A stretch of 12,158 nt of DNA from Pseudomonadota bacterium. GTDB lineage: Bacteria; Pseudomonadota; Gammaproteobacteria; Burkholderiales; Sulfuriferulaceae. Made by a program: the position numbers and the translations under genes. Below are positions 7,166 to 12,158 of this stretch, one piece after another; position 1 is the first letter of the stretch; the number at the start of each line of letters is the position of its first letter. The notes beneath the pieces are model-generated. The model saw only the letters and a list, made by a program, of their open reading frames with translations. It ran no database searches and had not been told where the DNA came from. Location of the stretch: contig JAJYPZ010000011.1 in the NCBI GenBank assembly GCA_021794855.1, forward strand, positions 1 to 12,158, written 5' to 3'.

Positions 7166-8773
7166 TCAGAACCCTACTCCCAGAAACAATTCAATCTGAG
7201 TAGCGGCGTACCCCAGCATATCCTCGGTAAGTCCGGGATAGACCCCGATCCAGAACGTATTGTTCATGATTACGTCGGTGCGGGCGAGATCGCCGCTGAC
7301 GCGATAAGTTTTGCCCTCGAAGTAAGGCTGACGGGTAAGATTGCCGGCAAACAGCAGCCGTGTGCCGATCTTGTTCTGGTCCAGGTATTTGAGCAGGTCG
7401 ACTCGGTTGACCCCGGCCTCCTCACGCAGTGTGATCGGAAAACCGAACCACGAAGGCTCGCTATCGGCAGTTGCTTCGGGCAGAATCAGGAATTCTACAC
7501 AGGATTTCAGCTTCTCCTTGAGAAAGGCGAAGTTATGTTTGCGCGCTGCAATAAACTCCGGCAAGCGATCCATTTGCGCGAGTGCGCAAGCAGCCTGCAT
7601 ATCGCTGATTTTGAGGTTATAGCCGGTGTGTGAATAAGTATATTTATGGTCGTAACCAGCAGGCAGCGATCCCAATTGCCAGCCGAAGCGTTTGCCGCAG
7701 GTATTGTCCTTGCCGGGCGGGCAATAGCAATCGCGTCCCCAATCGCGGAACGATTCGATAATCTTGTGCAACTCGGCATCTTTGGTAAAAACCATTCCGC
7801 CTTCGCCCATCGTGATGTGATGCGCCGGATAAAAACTGCAGGTAGCAATATGACCGAAAGTGCCTACATGTTGGCCTTTATAGCGCGAACCCAACGCATC
7901 GCAGCAATCTTCGATGACCCAGAGATGGTGTTTCCGCGCCACCGCCATGACGGCGTCCAGATTGAATACGTTGCCGAGCGTGTGCGCGATCATGATAGCG
8001 CGGGTGCGCTCGCTCACGGCTGCCTCGATCCGTTGCGGGTCGATGTTATAGGTGGGAATATCGACGTCCACGAATACCGGCACCATACCATTCTGCAAGA
8101 TAGGATTCACCGTAGTCGGAAAACCCGCCGCCACCGTAATCACTTCGTCGCCGCGTTTCAGGGCGCGCGCGCCCAGTCTCGGCGACGTCAGCGCGGTGAA
8201 CGCCAGCAGATTGGCCGACGAACCCGACACGGTCGTCAGGGCATGAGGCACGCCGACAAATTCGGCAAAACGTTTTTCAAACGCCTCGTTGAAGCGCCCG
8301 GTCGTCAGCCAGCCGTCGAGCGAAGCCTCCACCATATTCTTTAACTCGGCCGCACCGATCACCTTGCCGGAGGGCGGGATAATGCTGGTGCCTGGAATGA
8401 AAGAAGGCGTGTCAAATTTGTTCAACGCAAAATTATCCACGTTGAATGCCATCGCTGTACGCAACACCTCATCCAGTTTTTTTGCGCTGATGCGAGCAAC
8501 CGTCCGGCAAATTTTACCTTGTACGGTAATTACCTTGTCGACACGAACGACGCTCTCGCGTTTCAGAGTCCCTTCCGCCATATCGGCGGCAGCTATTTGC
8601 ACCACAGAAGGATCATAGAGGTAAGAATCGACTTCGGTAGTAATATATGCCACATTGATATCGTCAAAATGAATATTACGGCTCGTGCCTATCACCAATC
8701 CCGGACGAACTTTGCTGCCTACCCGATTGGTATAAGGGAAATCCAGCAGAACGATATCACCGAGGTTTGGCAT
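7166..8773 (-). CDS. rfbH: MazF/PemK toxin fused in frame to RfbH (CDP-4-keto-6-deoxyglucose-3-dehydrase)
   Basis: A 535-residue two-domain protein. Residues 1 to about 110 are a complete MazF/PemK-type endoribonuclease: [13 protein letters not shown] at 4-16, KVRPGLVI at 21-28 (R23 at the catalytic Arg position), T45/T46 at the catalytic Thr position and [13 protein letters not shown] at 73-85. Residues 111-535 are RfbH, the PLP and [2Fe-2S] enzyme that removes the C3 hydroxyl from CDP-4-keto-6-deoxyglucose. It has ED at 288-289, His318 in [12 protein letters not shown] replacing the usual PLP lysine, and cluster ligands C291-X57-C349-X1-C351-X7-C359. The start at 8773 is chosen because GGGAGGAG lies just upstream and the MazF motif begins there; it overlaps the antitoxin gene by 17 nt. 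RfbH normally stands alone at about 435 residues, so only its extreme N-terminus is replaced. Both domain families act as homodimers. Confidence 0.9.
   Translation of the reverse strand: MPNLGDIVLLDFPYTNRVGSKVRPGLVIGTSRNIHFDDINVAYITTEVDSYLYDPSVVQIAAADMAEGTLKRESVVRVDKVITVQGKICRTVARISAKKLDEVLRTAMAFNVDNFALNKFDTPSFIPGTSIIPPSGKVIGAAELKNMVEASLDGWLTTGRFNEAFEKRFAEFVGVPHALTTVSGSSANLLAFTALTSPRLGARALKRGDEVITVAAGFPTTVNPILQNGMVPVFVDVDIPTYNIDPQRIEAAVSERTRAIMIAHTLGNVFNLDAVMAVARKHHLWVIEDCCDALGSRYKGQHVGTFGHIATCSFYPAHHITMGEGGMVFTKDAELHKIIESFRDWGRDCYCPPGKDNTCGKRFGWQLGSLPAGYDHKYTYSHTGYNLKISDMQAACALAQMDRLPEFIAARKHNFAFLKEKLKSCVEFLILPEATADSEPSWFGFPITLREEAGVNRVDLLKYLDQNKIGTRLLFAGNLTRQPYFEGKTYRVSGDLARTDVIMNNTFWIGVYPGLTEDMLGYAATQIELFLGVGF
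8444..8773 (-). other. MazF/PemK toxin domain of the fusion
   Basis: This marks the toxin moiety alone (residues 1-110), about the full length of a free-standing PemK/MazF protein, which is usually 105-120 residues. MazF toxins cleave mRNA at short sequences and are neutralised by the upstream-encoded antitoxin. No stop codon ends the toxin; its last helix (LDEVLR at residues 100-105) runs straight into RfbH. One 60-nt stretch here (8641-8700) has 22 G or C, against 34 in a stretch of the rfbH part (8101-8160). Confidence 0.85.
8450..8470 (-). promoter_or_regulatory. Possible internal start for free RfbH
   Basis: An in-frame ATG (8452-8450, residue 108 of the fusion) lies where the RfbH part begins, with GAGG about 14 nt upstream, longer than the usual spacing. 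Initiation here would give an RfbH of 428 residues without the toxin. Speculative. Confidence 0.25.
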
Positions 8774-9011
8774 CGAACAGCTCCTCCCAGTCAACATTGT
8801 TGTCTTCTTCCGTATCGAAAAATCCCGCCAATCCAATAGCCTGAAAATCGTCTTCGGAACTGGATTCTCTAGCGCGAAAAGATTCGGCGACGCCGCTGGT
8901 CTGGTCATTTTTATCCAGAACGATGACAAACAGCTCAGCTTCCTCGATGCCTTTCAAAGGCGACAACAATTGTATATTGCCATTTTTGTAAATCGCCTTT
9001 ACCGCTTGCAT
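8757..9011 (-). CDS. AF2212/DUF104-like antitoxin
   Basis: An 84-residue protein. Its first 33 residues follow the AF2212-like (DUF104) pattern of a short beta-rich domain: [18 protein letters not shown], then [11 protein letters not shown]. The remainder is acidic and probably flexible ([22 protein letters not shown]), as expected for the part of an antitoxin that wraps round a MazF-type toxin. The ATG at 9011 is preceded by GAGGGGG and overlaps the 3' end of rfbG by 13 nt; its own stop overlaps the toxin start by 17 nt. It is thus translated as part of the sugar operon. It would neutralise the MazF domain of the next gene's product, and may or may not bind DNA; no separate promoter is visible. 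Confidence 0.78.
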   Translation of the reverse strand: MQAVKAIYKNGNIQLLSPLKGIEEAELFVIVLDKNDQTSGVAESFRARESSSEDDFQAIGLAGFFDTEEDNNVDWEELFDAKPR

Positions 9012-10090
9012 GAATCATCCCCCTCATCTGTTTGATATTGCGATATTTGTGCCCATGTTATTTCATGCATATTCTGATTTTCCCCTAAGGCCTTATGCCA
9101 TTCCACTATTTTTCTGAGCGTTTCATCCAGACGCCATCTCGATTGCCAATTCAGACGCGCTTTCGCCTTGGAGCAATCGAGCCTGAGATAATGCGCCTCA
9201 TGCGGATGCTCACCGCCATCAAGCATCCAGCTTGCACCTTCACCCCATGCCTGTGTCAGTTTTTCTACTATCCATTGCACCGGTTTTGTGTCTTCGTCGT
9301 CAGGACCGAAATTCCAGCCTTCTGCATAGACTATGCCTTCCTCATACAATTTTTGCGCAAGTATCAAATAACCTGACAAGGGCTCCAAAACATGCTGCCA
9401 GGGACGGATCGCATACGGATTGCGAATATTGACCGGCTTACCCTGCACAATCGCTCGCATAATATCGGGAATGAGCCGGTCTTGCGCCCAATCGCCGCCG
9501 CCGATCACATTCCCGGCTCTGGCAGAAGCGAGTGCGACACCGTGTTTTGCATAATCCTGCGGGTTGAAATACGAGCTTCGATAGGCCGACGCAACCAGTT
9601 CGGCGCAGCCCTTGCTGCTGCTGTAGGGATCGTAACCGCCCATGGCTTCGTTTTCCCGATAGCCCCAAATCCATTCGCGATTTTCGTAACATTTGTCGCT
9701 GGTGACGTTCACAATTACCCGCACGCTGTCGGTTTTACGCACCGCTTCGAGCAGGTTCACAGTTCCCATAACATTAGTCGAGTAGGTGTCTACAGGTTCG
9801 GCATAGGAATAGCGCACTAATGACTGTGCCGCCATATGAATGACGATTTCCGGCTTTGCGGTGCGCATGGCATGAGTCAAAGCATCGCCATCCCGAATGT
9901 CTCCATACAATGAATTCATGCCCAGTGTTACATGGGCAACCTCAAACAGGCTGGGATTCGTCGGCGACGCCAGGGCATAGCCTGTGACTTCAGATCCTAA
10001 ATGCTGCAACCAGAGGCACAGCCAGCTTCCTTTAAATCCGGTATGCCCGGTTACAAAAACTTTTTTACCCGCCCAGAAATCACGAATCAC
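8999..10090 (-). CDS. rfbG: CDP-glucose 4,6-dehydratase
   Basis: A 363-residue extended short-chain dehydrogenase that turns CDP-glucose into CDP-4-keto-6-deoxyglucose with tightly bound NAD. The dinucleotide motif TGHTGFKG lies at residues 14-21, TSDK at 130-133 and the catalytic Y156-X3-K160 in YSSSKG. I place the start at the GTG at 10090, which overlaps the rfbF stop as GTGA and puts the protein at [13 protein letters not shown], the usual family N-terminus; an in-frame GTG at 10105 would add five residues. The C-terminus runs past the usual QISQYQ-type ending by about nine residues (DEGDDSCKR), which are encoded by the ribosome binding region and start of the antitoxin gene. This suggests that the insertion altered the end of rfbG. 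All catalytic residues are present. Confidence 0.93.
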   Translation of the reverse strand: MIRDFWAGKKVFVTGHTGFKGSWLCLWLQHLGSEVTGYALASPTNPSLFEVAHVTLGMNSLYGDIRDGDALTHAMRTAKPEIVIHMAAQSLVRYSYAEPVDTYSTNVMGTVNLLEAVRKTDSVRVIVNVTSDKCYENREWIWGYRENEAMGGYDPYSSSKGCAELVASAYRSSYFNPQDYAKHGVALASARAGNVIGGGDWAQDRLIPDIMRAIVQGKPVNIRNPYAIRPWQHVLEPLSGYLILAQKLYEEGIVYAEGWNFGPDDEDTKPVQWIVEKLTQAWGEGASWMLDGGEHPHEAHYLRLDCSKAKARLNWQSRWRLDETLRKIVEWHKALGENQNMHEITWAQISQYQTDEGDDSCKR

Positions 10091-10857
10091 GACCAGACCT
10101 TCCACGGCGCTTTACCGGATTGCCATAATTCTTCCAAATGAATCTTGTCGCGCAAAGTGTCCATCGGTTGCCAGAATCCTTGATGAAAAAACGCCTGCAA
10201 CTCACCTTTGGCTGCTAGCCCTTCAAGCGGTCCGCGCTCCCACAGCGTCGCATCGCCATCGATGCCATCGAGCGCTTGCGGCGACAGGACAAAAAAGCCG
10301 CCGTTTATCCATGCGCCGTCGCCATGCGGTTTTTCGCTGAAACTGGTCACTGTATTACCGGTAAGTTCCAGCGCTCCAAACCGGCCAGGCGGCTGCGTCG
10401 CTGTGACGGTGGCGAGCTTTCCGTGACCTTGATGAAAATCGATTAATTGCTTGATATCAACATTGCCTATGCCATCGCCGTAAGTCATGCAAAACGCATC
10501 ATTATCCAGATACTCACGGATACGTCGCAGACGTCCGCCAGTCTGCGTGTTATCACCGGTATCCACCAGCGTGACCCGCCAGGGTTCGGCATTATTCTGA
10601 TGCACTTCCATTTTATTGGTAGACATGTCATACGTAACATCGGACATGTGCAAAAAATAGTTGGCAAAATACTCTTTGATTATATAGCCTTTATATCCCA
10701 GACAGATTATGAAATCATTCACCCCGTAACGGGAGTAGAGCTTCATGATATGCCATAAAATAGGTTTTCCGCCAATTTCGACCATCGGTTTAGGCCGAAC
10801 CGAAGTTTCTTCGCTTAAACGAGTACCGAGACCTCCGGCAAGAATTACACATTTCAT
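10087..10857 (-). CDS. rfbF: Glucose-1-phosphate cytidylyltransferase
   Basis: A 256-residue nucleotidyltransferase of the sugar-phosphate NTP transferase family, which makes CDP-glucose from CTP and glucose-1-phosphate, the first step of the CDP-3,6-dideoxyhexose pathway. The nucleotide-binding [13 protein letters not shown] is at residues 6-18, [13 protein letters not shown] at 21-33, the metal-binding Asp in YGDG at 125-128 and FSEKP at 172-176. WINGGFFVL follows at 182-190. Length matches the family (about 257). The stop overlaps the rfbG GTG by four bases, giving tight coupling of the first two pathway enzymes. The ATG at 10857 begins directly at the conserved N-terminus. Confidence 0.95.
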   Translation of the reverse strand: MKCVILAGGLGTRLSEETSVRPKPMVEIGGKPILWHIMKLYSRYGVNDFIICLGYKGYIIKEYFANYFLHMSDVTYDMSTNKMEVHQNNAEPWRVTLVDTGDNTQTGGRLRRIREYLDNDAFCMTYGDGIGNVDIKQLIDFHQGHGKLATVTATQPPGRFGALELTGNTVTSFSEKPHGDGAWINGGFFVLSPQALDGIDGDATLWERGPLEGLAAKGELQAFFHQGFWQPMDTLRDKIHLEELWQSGKAPWKVWS

Positions 10858-10946
10858 GTTGCTTGATTACCTTTTAATTAATACACAATAATAGCTTGTG
10901 GAATTACTCAAATGTGACCAATCATTATAATTTCAAACTCAAAAAA
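10858..10946. other. AT-rich gap upstream of rfbF
   Basis: The 89 nt contain a TATAAT on the minus strand (10930-10925), but no matching -35 lies 16-18 nt upstream, where the end of the preceding gene is. AAAGG near the rfbF start is a plausible ribosome binding site. A promoter for rfbFGH here is possible but weakly supported. Confidence 0.3.
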
Positions 10947-12059
10947 TCACTTTTTCCGAATGATTTTTCGGTCTAACGCTAAAAATCCAGGCGATTTCAA
11001 ACGATGATAGAGGCCGTAAATCTTCCGTAGCACCTCAAATTGCCTGGCATATTCGCGAAACGTGACATGACGAAAATAAGAATTCTCATAAAAAGCGGAA
11101 AGATGCGCAATATATTCACTCGCTGTCATTCCTATACAGCTCATCAAGTTTCGATCGATACGACTTACATCGAGGTCAATTGCCCGATACAGACAGCGAA
11201 AACCAAAATCACGCAATACTTTGTCTCCATGTATTAACGTCATGTTTCCTAAAAACCAAAGTCGCTCTGGTTCCCCATCCAGTTCTATGCTATCGAGATG
11301 GCTGCCAAATATACGCTCGATTTTTGAAAGAATGGGGTCCTGCGCATAGAGAGATAAAAAATTATCCCTTTCCAAGGTCACATGACTTCGATTTTTAATG
11401 TTATTCGCGCTTTCATTACGCAAATTGCTCCAAACAGTAATTGCCTGAAGCTGATCAGAGATTATACGAACGGGATATGACGATAAGAGTTTAGTAAAAA
11501 ACACCATATCGCCCAATCGATGTAAATACTCTGGAAAGCCGCCTAACTTACGATAGATTTCACTACGAATCAACATAGAGCACGGATGCAATGAGTTACC
11601 GCTCAAGAAAAATTTCCGTAGATGCTCTTCTATGGAAAAAAGACTTATGTCAACAACCGATGCAATATAGTTTGGTGGTTCTACAGAATCGCCATCTTGA
11701 TTCACATATAAGTTATTAGAAAATACAGCAGCATTTTCTCCTATGCTTTCCAGCATCGTTTGGATACGGTTTGGTAAATAATAATCATCAGAGAAAAGCA
11801 AAGAAAGGTAAGGCGTCAAAGAAGTTTGCAGGTATTTTGCACCCATCACTGATCGCATATTGCGCTCATTGGTGATTACGCGCACTCGTTTGTCTTTGGT
11901 GTATCGATTGACCACGTATCGCGTATTATCATTGGATCCGTTTTCAAGAATTGTAAGGATCAAATTCGGCCCTCTTTGATCGAGTACGCTTTCAATTGCA
12001 CGAGTGGCGATATTCCCGTCATTGTAAACCAGGACAAATACTTCAATATCAGGAGTCAT
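10947..12059 (-). CDS. Family 2 glycosyltransferase
   Basis: A 370-residue GT-A enzyme. IEVFVLVYNDGNIATRAIES opens the catalytic domain (residues 5-24), LENGSNDNT follows at 38-46 and the metal-binding SDDYY at 90-94. RLGDMVFFTKLL (181-192) occupies the acceptor-side acidic motif position and resembles the equivalent segment of the transferase at 3189-4322. The C-terminal hundred or so residues are not recognisable. It probably adds one sugar of the repeat unit. Its ATG overlaps the stop of the upstream partial gene by 11 nt, so it belongs to an operon entering the window from the right. Sugar specificity is unknown. Confidence 0.85.
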   Translation of the reverse strand: MTPDIEVFVLVYNDGNIATRAIESVLDQRGPNLILTILENGSNDNTRYVVNRYTKDKRVRVITNERNMRSVMGAKYLQTSLTPYLSLLFSDDYYLPNRIQTMLESIGENAAVFSNNLYVNQDGDSVEPPNYIASVVDISLFSIEEHLRKFFLSGNSLHPCSMLIRSEIYRKLGGFPEYLHRLGDMVFFTKLLSSYPVRIISDQLQAITVWSNLRNESANNIKNRSHVTLERDNFLSLYAQDPILSKIERIFGSHLDSIELDGEPERLWFLGNMTLIHGDKVLRDFGFRCLYRAIDLDVSRIDRNLMSCIGMTASEYIAHLSAFYENSYFRHVTFREYARQFEVLRKIYGLYHRLKSPGFLALDRKIIRKK

Positions 12060-12158
12060 TGAGCTTCTTTCTCATCGACTGAGCAATGAATTCCGCTGTG
12101 GAAGAAATTTGAGCATTAAGTGGCATCAGTTCCATCCCGAAATGCTGCAGCATCGCAC
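12049..12158 (-). CDS. 3' end of an unidentified gene
   Basis: The minus-strand frame entering from the right edge encodes the last 35 residues of a protein, containing LMPLNAQISSTAEFIAQS and ending KKLNDS before a TGA at 12051-12049. The stop overlaps the start of the next glycosyltransferase by 11 nt, an arrangement typical of coupled operon genes, which is the main reason to accept it. The fragment is too short to assign a family; a sugar-modifying enzyme or transferase would fit the context but is not shown. Confidence 0.6.
   Translation of the reverse strand, partial: AMLQHFGMELMPLNAQISSTAEFIAQSMRKKLNDS

Noticed and set aside
7646..8344. 232-codon plus-strand frame opposite rfbH
   Set aside because: It is antisense to a clearly conserved enzyme and its Arg/His-rich translation matches no family; a GC-rich coding shadow explains it.
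8774..8929. N-terminal extension of the fusion frame by 52 codons
   Set aside because: It overlaps the antitoxin gene deeply, shows no family similarity, and a strong ribosome binding site with the true MazF N-terminus points to the ATG at 8773.
9392..9820. 142-codon plus-strand frame opposite rfbG
   Set aside because: It is antisense to the conserved rfbG catalytic region, with no recognisable motif.
1..12158. CRISPR arrays, tRNA genes, insertion sequences or phage attachment sites
   Set aside because: I saw no regularly spaced repeats, tRNA-like folds, transposase motifs or terminal inverted repeats, including around the toxin-antitoxin insertion.

Overview
The window looks like an accessory polysaccharide (probably O-antigen/LPS) locus of a Gram-negative bacterium, most likely a proteobacterium. 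The grounds are a complete CDP-glucose branch (RfbF, RfbG, RfbH), a run of sugar transferases and two toxin-antitoxin pairs. No rRNA, tRNA or housekeeping gene allows a closer placement. Every gene I can support is on the minus strand, so transcription runs from high to low coordinates.

Right end (12158 to 10858): the last 35 codons of an unidentified gene overlap a family 2 glycosyltransferase. An 89-nt gap follows. Centre (10857 to 7166): rfbF (glucose-1-phosphate cytidylyltransferase) overlaps rfbG (CDP-glucose 4,6-dehydratase), and rfbG overlaps a small AF2212/DUF104-like antitoxin gene. The antitoxin gene overlaps a reading frame that starts as a complete MazF/PemK-type toxin and continues in frame, without a stop, into an almost complete RfbH (CDP-4-keto-6-deoxyglucose-3-dehydrase). 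A toxin-antitoxin module thus sits between rfbG and rfbH, and the toxin is fused to the dehydrase. This is the standout feature of the window. The MazF signature residues and the RfbH His and four Cys ligands are all present, so neither half looks like a relic.

Left-centre (7019 to 1034): after a 146-nt gap comes a ThDP-dependent enzyme of the acetolactate-synthase fold. Next to RfbFGH it is best read as a YerE-like enzyme that adds a two-carbon unit to the CDP-3,6-dideoxy-4-keto sugar, as in yersiniose synthesis. Three family 2 glycosyltransferases and one family 4 glycosyltransferase follow with gaps of 5 to 51 nt, presumably as one operon.

Left end (829 to 1): a second, separate toxin-antitoxin pair, MntA (nucleotidyltransferase antitoxin) and HepT (HEPN RNase toxin, cut by the window edge), has its own extended -10 promoter.

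Proposed pathway: glucose-1-P goes to CDP-glucose (RfbF), to CDP-4-keto-6-deoxyglucose (RfbG), to the 3-deoxy intermediate (RfbH), then to a branched two-carbon-extended sugar (YerE-like). The transferases would then build this sugar into a repeat unit. The reductase partner of RfbH (DdhD/RfbI), a YerF-like reductase and any flippase, polymerase or ABC exporter are not in the window. Base composition is mosaic: the glycosyltransferases are AT-rich, while the RfbH part is clearly GC-richer.
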